From contig CAIVVT010000091.1 in the NCBI GenBank assembly GCA_903909435.1, positions 78,522 to 142,521 on the forward strand: a stretch of 64,000 nt of DNA, written 5' to 3'. The stretch comes from an uncultured Acidobacteriia bacterium (GTDB lineage Bacteria; Acidobacteriota; Terriglobia; Bryobacterales; Bryobacteraceae). The notes under the pieces were generated by a model, which saw only the letters and a program-made list of their open reading frames with translations, was not told the origin of the DNA and searched no databases. A program made the position numbers and the translations under genes. Position 1 is the stretch's first letter; the number at the start of each line of letters is the position of its first letter. Below, piece by piece: positions 29,354-38,122 of the stretch.

Positions 29354-29377
29354 GGCGGAGGGTAGCGGCCCTCCGCC
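29354..29377. promoter_or_regulatory. 9-bp hairpin in the leader of a small exported protein
   Basis: GGCGGAGGG, a TAGCGG loop and CCCTCCGCC form a perfect stem 46 bases before the ATG at 29424 and about 30 bases before its ribosome-binding site. It could be a leader hairpin that protects or attenuates the mRNA, or an upstream terminator. There is no T tract. Confidence 0.45.
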
Positions 29378-29423
29378 AGCGGCTAAGACCGCCAGTCAAG
29401 GAACTGCTAAAAGGAGCACGAGC

Positions 29424-29804
29424 ATGCACAAATTCGCTGCACTTGCCGTAGTCGGGTTCGCGTTGACAATCACCGCCGCTTCGGCCCAAAGCGTCGAGCA
29501 GCGGGAGTATTCCATGCAACGCCGCATCGCCGAGGCCATCGAGCACAATCGCATCTCACCGCGCGACGCCGCCCGCCTGGAGCGGGAAATGGACAAGGTC
29601 GCGCGGCACATCGACCAGGAACGGCGGGAGCACCGTGGCCGGCTCACGCCCCACGAGTGGGAGCGTCTCAACCGTGAACTGGACAAAGTGGAAATACGCC
29701 TACGCGAGGCTGAGCGCTATGCCCGCTATGACGACCGGCGCGATCGCCGCTATCAGCGCGATGGGTTCTACGAGCGCGACCGCGACTGGCGCCGCGATCA
29801 GTAA
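29424..29804 (+). CDS. Small exported charged helical protein
   Basis: A 126-residue protein with AAGGAG before the ATG and a signal peptide (MHKFAALAVVGFALTITAASAQ). The mature part is a helical hairpin rich in Arg, Glu and Asp (ARLEREMDKVARHIDQERREHRGR, WERLNRELDKVEIRLREAERYA). It ends in an Arg/Asp/Tyr-rich tail (DDRRDRRYQRDGFYERDRDWRRDQ in pieces). The two helices are similar to each other (EREMDKV and NRELDKV), suggesting an internal duplication. Such proteins are seen in envelope stress and metal-response contexts, but I cannot name the family. Confidence 0.75.
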   Translation: MHKFAALAVVGFALTITAASAQSVEQREYSMQRRIAEAIEHNRISPRDAARLEREMDKVARHIDQERREHRGRLTPHEWERLNRELDKVEIRLREAERYARYDDRRDRRYQRDGFYERDRDWRRDQ

Positions 29805-29896
29805 GCCACACGCCGTGCCAGAAGCAGCATCGATCTGCCTCGCGCATAGTAAAGTGGCGTCGGAGCAATCCCGGCGTGCTCACGCCGGGATCAGGG

Positions 29897-30763
29897 CTAG
29901 TCGAACACGACCGTCTTGTTGGCGTAGCGCAGGATACGGTGCTCCAGGTGCCAACGGACCGCGCGCGACAGCACCACTCGCTCCAGGTCCCGCCCCTTTT
30001 GCACCAGGTCCGCCAGTTGATCGCGGTGCGAGACGCGGGTCACGTCCTGCTCGATGATCGGACCGTCATCCAGCACTTCGGTCACATAGTGGCTGGTTGC
30101 GCCGATCAGCTTCACGCCGCGTTGGAACGCCGCCTGGTAGGGCCGCGCCCCGCTGAAGGCCGGTAGGAACGAGTGGTGCACGTTGATGATCCGGCCCGGG
30201 AAGCGCTGCACGAATTCGGGCGACAGAACCTGCATATACCGAGCCAGCACGATCACGTCGGCACCGCTCGTTTCGAGCAGCCGAATCTGCTCGCTTTCCG
30301 CTTCTCGTTTGCTGGCCTGAGTGACCGGGATGTGGTGGAAGTTCACCCCGTAGAAGCCCGTGATGGGCTGCGCCTCCAGGTGGTTGCTGATCACCAGCGG
30401 CAACTCGCAGGCAAGCTCGCCGGTCTGGTGCATATACAGCAGATCCACCAGGCAGTGCGTGTACTGGGAAACCAGGATCGCCACACGCGAGGGTTGGAGC
30501 GAGTACTCCAACCTCCAGCGCATGCCGAAACGCTCTGCAATGGGGGCAAACTCGCGCCGAAACTCGGCGTCGTCGAGCGCGAAACCTTGCAAGTCCCACT
30601 CCACCCGCATGAGGAACAGCCCGTGCTCCTCATCCTGGTGCTGGTCCGCATGCAGAATATTGGCGTCGTGGGAATACAGGAATTCGGCGATCGCCGCGAC
30701 CAACCCCTTACGGTCGTCACAATCGATCAGCAGGATTCCGGTTTGCCTGTTTGCTCGTGTCAT
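29897..30763 (-). CDS. purU: Formyltetrahydrofolate deformylase PurU
   Basis: A 288-residue enzyme that hydrolyses 10-formyltetrahydrofolate to tetrahydrofolate and formate, feeding formate to PurT and balancing one-carbon units. The N-terminal ACT domain (about residues 8-85) begins ILLIDCDDRKGLVAAIAEFL. The formyltransferase-fold domain has VISNHLEAQPITGFYGVNFHHIP. Its catalytic region is VLARYMQVLSPEFV, then GRIINVHHSFLPAFSGARPYQAAFQRGVKLIGATSHYVTEVLDDGPIIEQ, with the conserved Asn, His and Asp. Length and motif order match the family. It stands alone. Confidence 0.96.
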   Translation of the reverse strand: MTRANRQTGILLIDCDDRKGLVAAIAEFLYSHDANILHADQHQDEEHGLFLMRVEWDLQGFALDDAEFRREFAPIAERFGMRWRLEYSLQPSRVAILVSQYTHCLVDLLYMHQTGELACELPLVISNHLEAQPITGFYGVNFHHIPVTQASKREAESEQIRLLETSGADVIVLARYMQVLSPEFVQRFPGRIINVHHSFLPAFSGARPYQAAFQRGVKLIGATSHYVTEVLDDGPIIEQDVTRVSHRDQLADLVQKGRDLERVVLSRAVRWHLEHRILRYANKTVVFD

Positions 30764-31094
30764 GGATTGAGGGAACTACTCGGTGGTCTTTTGTATCTTT
30801 GCGCGGCTACTTCAATCTGGTCATTTCGATCGCACCGGCCCGCCAGCACAGAGCCGCGAACGAAAGAGCGGTCAAGTCTGGTATTACACACAACTCCCTC
30901 ACGCTCGCGGCTCCGGGTCGGAGCCGCGAGCATGAGAGGGCGGGATGTACCTGCGATGTGCAATCCTGGACGGACTTTCCATGGAGCCATTTCAGCGCAC
31001 GAACAAGCCCTTACCCGCCCGCTCATGAAGCCAAACCGCACTCGGCAACTAATTTGAGATTCGCATGTTCCCGGGCGGAGGCGCAGCAATGGCG
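30764..31094. other. 331-base gap without a gene, containing hairpin repeats
   Basis: The gap lies downstream of the SDR gene and upstream of purU. It holds the repeat at 30847-30936 and no coding region I can support. Confidence 0.5.
30847..30936. repeat. Dispersed GAGCCGCG-type repeat with a strong hairpin
   Basis: The 17-base segment 30847-30863 is inverted at 29170-29186. The hairpin at 30898-30936 has a 12-bp perfect core (30903-30914 with 30920-30931), one mismatch and four further pairs, with a GGGTC loop. The GAGCCGCGAGC arm shares the GAGCCGCGA core with the 17-base motif. It looks like a small palindromic repeat family rather than a terminator. Confidence 0.55.
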
Positions 31095-31898
31095 CTACTT
31101 CGCCGGTGGCTCGGAACGCGTGAAAACTTCGTGGGTGTACAATCCTGCAGCCGACGAACCGCCATCGACGACGAGCGTTTGCCCCGTGATATAGGAAGCC
31201 GCGGGCGAGGCTAAAAACACCGCCAATTCGGCCACTTCGTCCGGTTCCGCCAGACGTCCGGCCGGGATTGTCCGGCAGCGTTCCTGGATCCGCTCCGGAC
31301 CCAACAACTGCTCCATCATTTCGTTTCGAACCGGACCGGGAGCGATGGCGTTCACCCTGATCCCATATACAGCCAATTCAAGCGAGGACACACGGGTCAA
31401 AGCCATAACCGCGTTCTTCGCAGCGGAATAAGCCGCCAAGCCGAACATCGCATTCAAGCCGCCAACGCTGGCCATGTGCAGGATGCACCCGCCGTTGCCA
31501 GCCTCCACCATCCGCCGCGCAGCGGCCTGCGAGGTCGTGAATGCGCCGGTCACGTGTACGTCGAGAAAACGCCGGAACTTCGCGGCGCTCATTTCCAAAA
31601 GGGGGTCAAAGGAAACCATGCCGGCGTTGGCCACGAAAATGTCAACGGAGCCGAAGCGCTGGACCGCGTAGTCTGCCAGAACTTCCCCGAAGCTGTCCAC
31701 GGCGACGTCGCCGAGACAGATGCCGGCCTGTCCGCCGCGCTCCTCGATCGCCTGCGCCGTGGCTTGGGCCCGGACCGTGTCCGTCCCATGGACCACCACA
31801 TTCGCGCCTTCCGCTGCAAAACGGAGCGCCATCGCGCGCCCAATGCCGCGCGTTGAGCCGGTAATAACGGCCGTTTGCCCTTGTAACTTACCGGACAT
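31095..31898 (-). CDS. SDR family oxidoreductase
   Basis: A 267-residue classical short-chain dehydrogenase/reductase. The NAD(P) motif TGSTRGIG is at about residues 11-18 and the NAG structural motif is in FVANAGMVSFD. The catalytic Ser is in LHMASVGGLNA and the Tyr/Lys pair in YSAAKNAV. The C-terminal ITGQTLVVDGG is typical of the FabG-like group. The substrate is unknown. The ATG at 31898 is preferred; a GTG at 31907 adds three residues. No operon partner is evident. Confidence 0.92.
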   Translation of the reverse strand: MSGKLQGQTAVITGSTRGIGRAMALRFAAEGANVVVHGTDTVRAQATAQAIEERGGQAGICLGDVAVDSFGEVLADYAVQRFGSVDIFVANAGMVSFDPLLEMSAAKFRRFLDVHVTGAFTTSQAAARRMVEAGNGGCILHMASVGGLNAMFGLAAYSAAKNAVMALTRVSSLELAVYGIRVNAIAPGPVRNEMMEQLLGPERIQERCRTIPAGRLAEPDEVAELAVFLASPAASYITGQTLVVDGGSSAAGLYTHEVFTRSEPPAK

Positions 31899-31997
31899 TA
31901 AGACCACATTCTACCGCTAAATCCCGCTGGAGCGAACAGCATATTACTCGCCGGCGCTGGCCTCGACCGCACTTGACAACAGGGGCATTCCGACTTG

Positions 31998-34900
31998 TCA
32001 CCGCACGCGGGGAGGCCTGGGGCCGGACAGAATCCCGGTCAGGAAGGTCGGTGTGCGACAGCCAGACAGCAACAGTTCGTAGCTGCCGGATTGTCCGAAC
32101 AGGTAGGGTGAAACCTGCACGGTGTAGAAGCCGTGCGCCAGGATCGAATAGCTGAGCGATTCCGGTTTGCCGGGCTGGGCGCTGTCTGCCGTGGCTAGTA
32201 TGTTCTCTGTAGCCAGCGGCATCGCATACAGCACCGGGTCGAAACCGGAAGCCAGCACGCTGGCAGTGATCGTGTCGCCCAAACGCCCGTACAAGATATA
32301 GGAATCGACCGGGAAGAGCACGCCCCGGTGTCCATTGTGCTCCGAGCCGGGCCCGAGCGTTCCGCTCACCCGGGCCGGACATGAGTCTATGAAGACCCAC
32401 CTGATCAAACCGGCGAGCGTGGCCGGATCGGGGAACGTGAGACCCAAAGTGAAGGAACCCGTTTCACCCGTGAAGTACGAGGCGACCAGCAGGGCGTACT
32501 GGCCGTCGAACGGAAGCACAAAGCCCTGATTGCCCTTGGGAATCCGCACGTTCGAATCGTAGGCGTCGTCGCTCTCCATGATCTGCGTGCCGTCCGGCAG
32601 TTGCAGAACCAGCATCTGATCGAAGTCCGTCGAGTCGAGCGTGGCTGCGATTACCTGGCCCGCCTTGCCGTCGAATGTGTATTTGCGCTGGTAGGTTCCA
32701 ACGGCGCCCACGCAATCATTTGCGCTGAGAGTGCCGTTCAATGGGGTGCCCGGCGTTACAGGTCCCACGAAGCACGGCGCGGCTTGGACCACCTGCACGC
32801 TCAGCGGGTCAGCGACACCGTCGCGGAATTGCAGCGTAGTGCTCCGCTGTCCGCCAGAGGAATTCGGGTCGATAGTCAGCTTGATCGCCTGCGTGCCCTT
32901 GATAGGCTCGGCAGTTCCCTGCACCCAGCCATCGGGGTAGGTGACCCGCAGCGGCGGGCAACTGGAGGATTGCGTGATCGCCAGCGTTTTGACGCCGCCC
33001 GCGGCATCCGCCGTTAAACCCGCCGGCTCCACGGCCACCGAACGCGCGCAGGGCGGCGCAATCGCCACTGCCGCGAAGCTCCAGGAGAGCGCGAAATCCT
33101 GGTGTCCGACCGGCACCGAAGTGCCCCTAACGGTGACGGTCCAGGTTCCCGCCACGGGGTTCTGAATGACGACTTGCTCCGCCGGATCCCGGCTGTTCCT
33201 GCCGTTCACGGCGTTGGCTGCCGGGTTCATGGGATCGAGTGTAAGGGGCAGCCACTCCTGCCCATTCGGTGCGGTGACCTTCAGGTCCAGATCGTTCACT
33301 AGCGCAAGCGTGGAGCCTGCCACACCCTCAGCGTCAGAGTAAGCCATCATGACGCGCAAGGCCGAGGCGCTGCCCGGAACCGCTATGTGGTAAACCTTCG
33401 AGTCTCCCGCACTGATGGAGCCCGTGGAGTAGCGGCCTTGATCGATGCAGTCAACGGCCTCCGTTGCATCGGGAAGTCCGTACCCATAGGTGAAGTCCGG
33501 GCCCGGATTCCCCAGATCGGTTGCCGTGTTCAGCAGGATGGACTTCAACAAGGCGGGTGACGGCGAGTCGGGATGCTGGCTGCGGTAACGCTGGATCATG
33601 AGCGCCAGCAGGCCCGTGACCGCCGGCGCCGCCATCGAGGTTCCGCTCATTACGGCGCTGCCGCCGTTTAGGTCAAGCGAAAGCACGTTCCGCCCCAGAG
33701 CGGAGATATCTGGCTTCAAGCGTCCATCAGCGGTGGGCCCGTAGTTCGAAAACGGAGTGATCGCCCGGTTGCCTTCCAATGCGGCGACCGCGATGGTGTT
33801 CTTGGCTGCTGCCGGCTTGCCCGTGGAGTAGAAGCCGCCCTGCTCCTGCACGCTGCACAGCCCCAGGTCGCGGTCGTTGCCCATGGCAAAGACAATCGGA
33901 AGATAGAACTGGTGGACCACCTGGTCGATTTCGCTCTCGCTCATCCCATAGGTGCCGGTCCAATTGCATTCGGCGGAGGTGGCGTAGACCTGCAGATAGC
34001 TGCCCCAGGAGTTATTGGACAGGTCGGCGCCGCTCTTGAATATGGCCTCCAGGTAGCGGTTCGTGCCGGAATCCGACTGGAACGAGTAGGCATAGATCTC
34101 GGCGGCGGGCGCCATCCCTTTGAGCCTTGGATCCAGTCCGGCTGCCGCAATGGTGCCTGCGACGTGGGTCGAGTGGGAGGAGACGGGCTGGGTGTCCACT
34201 TGGAATATGCGGCCCTGTAACTCGGGGTGCTGATCGATATCGCCCAGGTCAAATTCCATCACCTTCACGCCCTGCCCGGTCAGCGAGTACGGGGCCGCCT
34301 GAGCCGTGTCCACGCTCATCATCTGACCCGAGATCTGATTGCTGTAATTGACGGTTGCGGCAACTGGCGGGGGATCGACGCTCTGGACGGCCAGAACCCA
34401 GTGTGGCAGCGCCAGGGAGAGCAATTTCCCGGGCGGGGCCTGGCAGCGAATCCGGTTGAACTCGGGCGTGCGTCCGACCACCGTGCCTCCCGCCTGGATC
34501 ACCAGAGCCTCCGCGGCCGCGTCATCGGTCGAATCGGCGTACTTCAGATTGAACTCGACCAGCATCTCGCCGGAGACCTCGCGGGTCGCCCAACTGTAAG
34601 GGCTCTGTGCCCTGAGGTCGGGGCTGAGTTTTAAGCCGGGCGCGACAGGCTCGACCGCACTGACACCGTTGACGCGCAGCGGCGTGCCAGCCTCTAGCGC
34701 ACGTGCAGCGCTCCCCGCCAGGTCCACAGCGGCCAGATATCTGCCCGCGGCCAGCGTGGCGATCAAGCGGATTCCGGCCTGACTCAACCCCGCCGAGGCT
34801 TGCGCGTCCACGGGGCCGGAGAGCTGAACGGCCATGTGCAGGACGTTGCTGCGAGTGGGATATGCGCCGCGCTGCTCCCGCATCCATTGCGCGATCTCCG

Positions 34901-35054
34901 GGTGACCCGCTCGCGGCGGCTCCGCGCCGTGCCCGGCGGCACTCGCACCAGCGGCCAGGGCCAGCAGGGCGAGCAGCAGCGCGACCCTGGGAAGTTCAGA
35001 CCCATTCCACCCGCATCCACGGCTAACGCGAGCAATCGTCTGGGAGCCATTCAC
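31998..35054 (-). CDS. Exported subtilisin-like serine protease (S8) with C-terminal beta domains
   Basis: A 1018-residue protein with an N-terminal signal segment (ALLLALLALAAGASA). Residues ~45-230 form a prodomain-like region. The S8 catalytic domain (about 255-500) has D269 in VMEFDLGDID, H297 in SSHSTHVAGT, the oxyanion Asn393 in FAMGND, and S473 in SGTSMAAPAV. A proprotein-convertase-P-like jelly roll follows at about 530-650 (WTVTVRGTSVPVG). A beta domain with NSSGGQRSTTLQF comes next, then two pre-peptidase-C-terminal-like domains near the end. It is probably a secreted scavenging protease. The methyltransferase gene is divergent, 60 bases away. Confidence 0.92.
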   Translation of the reverse strand: MNGSQTIARVSRGCGWNGSELPRVALLLALLALAAGASAAGHGAEPPRAGHPEIAQWMREQRGAYPTRSNVLHMAVQLSGPVDAQASAGLSQAGIRLIATLAAGRYLAAVDLAGSAARALEAGTPLRVNGVSAVEPVAPGLKLSPDLRAQSPYSWATREVSGEMLVEFNLKYADSTDDAAAEALVIQAGGTVVGRTPEFNRIRCQAPPGKLLSLALPHWVLAVQSVDPPPVAATVNYSNQISGQMMSVDTAQAAPYSLTGQGVKVMEFDLGDIDQHPELQGRIFQVDTQPVSSHSTHVAGTIAAAGLDPRLKGMAPAAEIYAYSFQSDSGTNRYLEAIFKSGADLSNNSWGSYLQVYATSAECNWTGTYGMSESEIDQVVHQFYLPIVFAMGNDRDLGLCSVQEQGGFYSTGKPAAAKNTIAVAALEGNRAITPFSNYGPTADGRLKPDISALGRNVLSLDLNGGSAVMSGTSMAAPAVTGLLALMIQRYRSQHPDSPSPALLKSILLNTATDLGNPGPDFTYGYGLPDATEAVDCIDQGRYSTGSISAGDSKVYHIAVPGSASALRVMMAYSDAEGVAGSTLALVNDLDLKVTAPNGQEWLPLTLDPMNPAANAVNGRNSRDPAEQVVIQNPVAGTWTVTVRGTSVPVGHQDFALSWSFAAVAIAPPCARSVAVEPAGLTADAAGGVKTLAITQSSSCPPLRVTYPDGWVQGTAEPIKGTQAIKLTIDPNSSGGQRSTTLQFRDGVADPLSVQVVQAAPCFVGPVTPGTPLNGTLSANDCVGAVGTYQRKYTFDGKAGQVIAATLDSTDFDQMLVLQLPDGTQIMESDDAYDSNVRIPKGNQGFVLPFDGQYALLVASYFTGETGSFTLGLTFPDPATLAGLIRWVFIDSCPARVSGTLGPGSEHNGHRGVLFPVDSYILYGRLGDTITASVLASGFDPVLYAMPLATENILATADSAQPGKPESLSYSILAHGFYTVQVSPYLFGQSGSYELLLSGCRTPTFLTGILSGPRPPRVR

Positions 35055-35114
35055 TTGGTTCGCCCATCCTTGCGGAAAAGATGCAGAATCCCAACTACCC
35101 GTATTCTAGGAGAA

Positions 35115-35717
35115 ATGCTCGACGCTGTGCAGTGCCTCTTCCTCTCCATTTTTTCCAGGAGGTACGAGCAGTTGACTCGTCAGCGCAAACTGAGTCTTTT
35201 CGCCGGAGCCCGCGGCAAAATGCTGGAGATCGGCGCCGGAACGGCGGTGAATCTGGACTTTATACCGGCTGGAGTGCACTGGACCGGAGTCGATCCGAAC
35301 CGGCATTCGCTGTCCTACGTCCGGGAAGCCGCGCTGCGTTCAGGGCACGAGTTCGACTTCCGGCAGGCCGTGGCCGAGGCGCTGCCATTCGCCGACGCCA
35401 GTTTCGATTCCGTTGTCAGCACCCTGACGTTGTGTTCCGTGCGTGAGCCGCTTCGAGTTCTGGCCGAGATCCGCCGCGTGCTCCGCCCGGGTGGCGAGTT
35501 CCTTTTCATGGAGCACGTGGCCGGTCCCGAGGGGTCCAGGGTGCGCCGCCGCCAGGGCCTGTCGCGGCCAATCTTCCGGTGCCTGGCGGGGTGTACGCCA
35601 AACCTGGACACCGCATCACTCTTGCGCGCGGCTAGTTTCGCCAGCGTCGAAATTGACGAGTTCGTGCTGCCGCTGCCGATCGTCGGTCCGCACATTAGCG
35701 GCCGTGCGTTGCGCTGA
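35115..35717 (+). CDS. Class I SAM-dependent methyltransferase
   Basis: A 200-residue UbiE/Methyltransf_11-type enzyme. Motif I is LEIGAGTAVNL (about residues 37-47), motif II has VDPNRHSL, and FADASFDSVVSTLTLCSV and EIRRVLRPGGEFLFMEHV are the post-motif strands. AGGAG lies just before the ATG at 35115. The acceptor substrate is unknown. An open frame upstream in the same phase has no ribosome-binding site and overlaps the protease gene, so the longer form is rejected. Confidence 0.9.
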   Translation: MLDAVQCLFLSIFSRRYEQLTRQRKLSLFAGARGKMLEIGAGTAVNLDFIPAGVHWTGVDPNRHSLSYVREAALRSGHEFDFRQAVAEALPFADASFDSVVSTLTLCSVREPLRVLAEIRRVLRPGGEFLFMEHVAGPEGSRVRRRQGLSRPIFRCLAGCTPNLDTASLLRAASFASVEIDEFVLPLPIVGPHISGRALR

Positions 35718-35726
35718 CGGGCAGGG

Positions 35727-36197
35727 TCAGCCCTTAACCGGCCTTGGCCGCAGAGTGGCCAGGACCTGGTCCGGGGCGGGCATACCGCGTTGTGCAAACG
35801 CGATGCGGCCGTCCACTCCGATTCCATATACGGTTCGCCGCACCAGCCAGCCTCCGGCCCGGTACAGGCCCGCAATCTCGCCTCCCTGGTCCACCAGAAT
35901 CGGGAACGGAAACCCGAACTTCTGAGCGAATTTGGCGTGACTGACGGCACTCTGCGGGTTGACGCCAAACACGGCTACGCCGGCCGATTTGTAAGTTCCC
36001 CAGCGGTCGCGAAAATCGCACAACTGGCGCGTGCACCCGGGCGTATTGTCGCCGGGGTAGAACACGAGCACCACAGGCGTGCCTTTCAGCGCGGAGAGCC
36101 GCACCTGCCTGCCCGTCTGGTCCGCAGCCTGGAAATCGGGTGCCGGGGAACCCACGTTGAGGGGCCCGCCAAAGTACGCGTCAAAAAAGGAGCTCAT
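35727..36197 (-). CDS. Peroxiredoxin of the Bcp/PrxQ type
   Basis: A 156-residue thioredoxin-fold peroxidase. The peroxidatic motif is YPGDNTPGCTRQLCDFRD, with the peroxidatic Cys and a second Cys five residues later, as in the Bcp/PrxQ group where the pair forms an intramolecular disulfide. The N-terminal APDFQAADQTGRQVRLSALKG and the conserved Arg in the C-terminal part agree with the family. The chosen ATG at 36197 removes an unconserved 92-residue extension. It reduces H2O2 or organic hydroperoxides in the cytoplasm. Confidence 0.9.
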   Translation of the reverse strand: MSSFFDAYFGGPLNVGSPAPDFQAADQTGRQVRLSALKGTPVVLVFYPGDNTPGCTRQLCDFRDRWGTYKSAGVAVFGVNPQSAVSHAKFAQKFGFPFPILVDQGGEIAGLYRAGGWLVRRTVYGIGVDGRIAFAQRGMPAPDQVLATLRPRPVKG

Positions 36198-36454
36198 GGT
36201 CGTTTCCGCCTGGAAGTCAGCCACGATAAAGTGCCAGCGCGCCGAGGGGTGAATAGCCACTCCTGTAGCTCGTTGACGCTTACCGTTGACACCCAATAGA
36301 TGCGCCCAGCGGCCCCCTAGATGGAGAATATGCGTTTCTGCCGGCAGCGGCCACAGCGCCCATCGGTGCATCACTTTGTCGAAAACGACGACGCGAGCAG
36401 TTGCAGTAACGTCAAATAGCCGGATTCCAATGGATAGATAATGAAGACACGCCC

Positions 36455-37945
36455 TTGACCTCCGAACTCCCAATCCTCGACGGCCTCATCCGCCAATCGC
36501 GCCGCCGTGCGATCTGGCAACTGCTGCTGGCTCGCTCGCTGTGGGCCGTGACGGCGGCATTCGCCGCAGCCGCGCTGCTGCTCCTGTTGGGCACGAGCGT
36601 GGTGGCTTGGTACGTCCCGCCGATCGTGCTCGCGCTCGCCCTTGGCGTTGCGCTGTGGTCGCTGCGGGGGCGCTTGCCGCGCGAGTATTGGATGGCGCAG
36701 CGCATCGATTCCACGTTCGGTACGGCGGACCTGCTCTCAACGGCCTGGTATGTCTTCAACGCCGGCACTGGAGGGCGGTCCCCCTTCGCCGAGCTTCTGT
36801 TCGAGCGTGCCGAGGCAGCGGCGCGGGAGGCGACTCCGGCCGTCGCATTGCCTTGGTGCTGGCCGCGCTCGTCGCGTTGGATGGGCGGCATGGCGCTGGT
36901 CGCTCTGGCGCTCTTCGGACTGCGCTACGGCGTGCTCCACACGCTGGACCTTTCCACTTCGGTGGTCAACGTGATATTCGATACCTTCACCGGCCAGTCC
37001 GTCGCGGAAGCGAAGAAGTCCGCGCGTCCCAATACGAAGTTCCCTCAGCAGATGCAGATCGGCTTGAACGAACCCGGGGACGTCCTCGAGAACAACCCGC
37101 CCGACGACGTGTTGAAGAATTACGAGGTCGCGGGCCAGTCCAATTCCGGCGCACCCTCGAACGTCTCGAACCCGAATCAACAGAACCAGCGGCCCGAGCC
37201 TGGCGAGGCCAACTCACCGGAGGACGCCAGCAATAATGTCAGCCTGCCCGAGGGTGCCCAGGGCGCGAGCACGGGCGCAAACCAGCAGAAATCGAACGAC
37301 GCGAAGAACCAGCCTAAGCAGGATGCGCGCCAGCAGAAGAAGGACTCCGGCCTGCTCGATAAGATGCGCGACGCACTGGCCAGCATGGTGGACAAGCTAA
37401 AGCTGAACAGCAAAGAGGCGGAGAGCCAGCAGGCCGCCTCTGCACAGGAAGCGCAGCGCCAGGACGCCCAGCGGCAGAGTGAAAAAGGCTCACCCAGCCC
37501 AGGCAAACCGCAGCAGGGCGACCCGCAAAGCCAGCAATCCCAAGAGCAATCCGATTCGTCCCAGAGCGGGCAGAAGTCTCAGTCCGAGTCCGCCTCTCAG
37601 AACGCCAGCGACCAGCAGCACAGCGGTATCGGCAAGCAGGACGGCGCCAAGAACACTGAAATGGCGAAAGACGCGGAGGCGCTGGGCAAGCTCTCCGAGT
37701 TGATCGGCAAGCGCTCGATGAATCTGCAGGGGGAGATGATGGTCGAGGTCGAGAACACCCGCAACCCGCAACTCCACACGCCCTACCTGAACCGCAGCGC
37801 GGCCCACGGCGAGGCTGGCGGCGATCTCAGCCGCGATGAGGTGCCGCTGCGCCACCAGCAGTTCGTCCGGCGCTACTACGAGCAGGTCCGCAAACAGCCC
37901 GACAGCCAGGTGCAGGCTCCCCACAAGCTCGAAACGAAACCCTAA
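36455..37945 (+). CDS. Membrane protein with a long Gln/Ser/Asn-rich region, unknown
   Basis: A 496-residue protein. Residues 30-70 hold two membrane segments (LWAVTAAFAAAALLLLLGTS, VPPIVLALALGVALW). A third is near residue 150 (WMGGMALVALALFGLRY). Residues ~185-420 are a soluble low-complexity stretch rich in Gln, Ser, Asn and Lys. The end (MNLQGEMMVEVENTRN and LRHQQFVRRYYEQVRKQ) resembles the DUF4175-like proteins found next to BatA/MoxR ATPase loci. No ATPase gene is nearby. The start is a TTG, because no in-frame ATG or GTG fits. Function unknown. Confidence 0.78.
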   Translation: MTSELPILDGLIRQSRRRAIWQLLLARSLWAVTAAFAAAALLLLLGTSVVAWYVPPIVLALALGVALWSLRGRLPREYWMAQRIDSTFGTADLLSTAWYVFNAGTGGRSPFAELLFERAEAAAREATPAVALPWCWPRSSRWMGGMALVALALFGLRYGVLHTLDLSTSVVNVIFDTFTGQSVAEAKKSARPNTKFPQQMQIGLNEPGDVLENNPPDDVLKNYEVAGQSNSGAPSNVSNPNQQNQRPEPGEANSPEDASNNVSLPEGAQGASTGANQQKSNDAKNQPKQDARQQKKDSGLLDKMRDALASMVDKLKLNSKEAESQQAASAQEAQRQDAQRQSEKGSPSPGKPQQGDPQSQQSQEQSDSSQSGQKSQSESASQNASDQQHSGIGKQDGAKNTEMAKDAEALGKLSELIGKRSMNLQGEMMVEVENTRNPQLHTPYLNRSAAHGEAGGDLSRDEVPLRHQQFVRRYYEQVRKQPDSQVQAPHKLETKP

Positions 37946-38122
37946 CTATGCGGTGGGCTCCCGGCGCCGCTCCGGCTCTCCAGAGCATGCCAGTCGACTC
38001 ATTGCGAACGCAGGCGCGCCCGCGCCGCTTTCGAAATCCGTCCAGCAGCTTCAACGCAGATCGGTGGGTCGAGGATTCGAGGCGCCGGTGTATACTCATT
38101 TCGACGTAAGGAGATGATCCCC

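Larger units (their letters stand above)
28831..29423. other. 593-base gap without a clear gene
   Basis: No open frame here has a ribosome-binding site and family-like composition. The gap contains two GC-rich hairpins, listed separately at 29169-29199 and 29354-29377. A 17-base segment (29170-29186) recurs inverted at 30847-30863. Confidence 0.5.

Noticed and set aside
31998..35054. Self-splicing or intein insertion in the long protease
   Set aside because: The prodomain, catalytic triad and C-terminal beta domains follow in normal order with no splicing motifs.
36441..36455. ATG start for the Gln/Ser-rich membrane protein
   Set aside because: The ATG at 36441 is in another frame and reaches a stop after five codons; the TTG at 36455 fits the reading frame.
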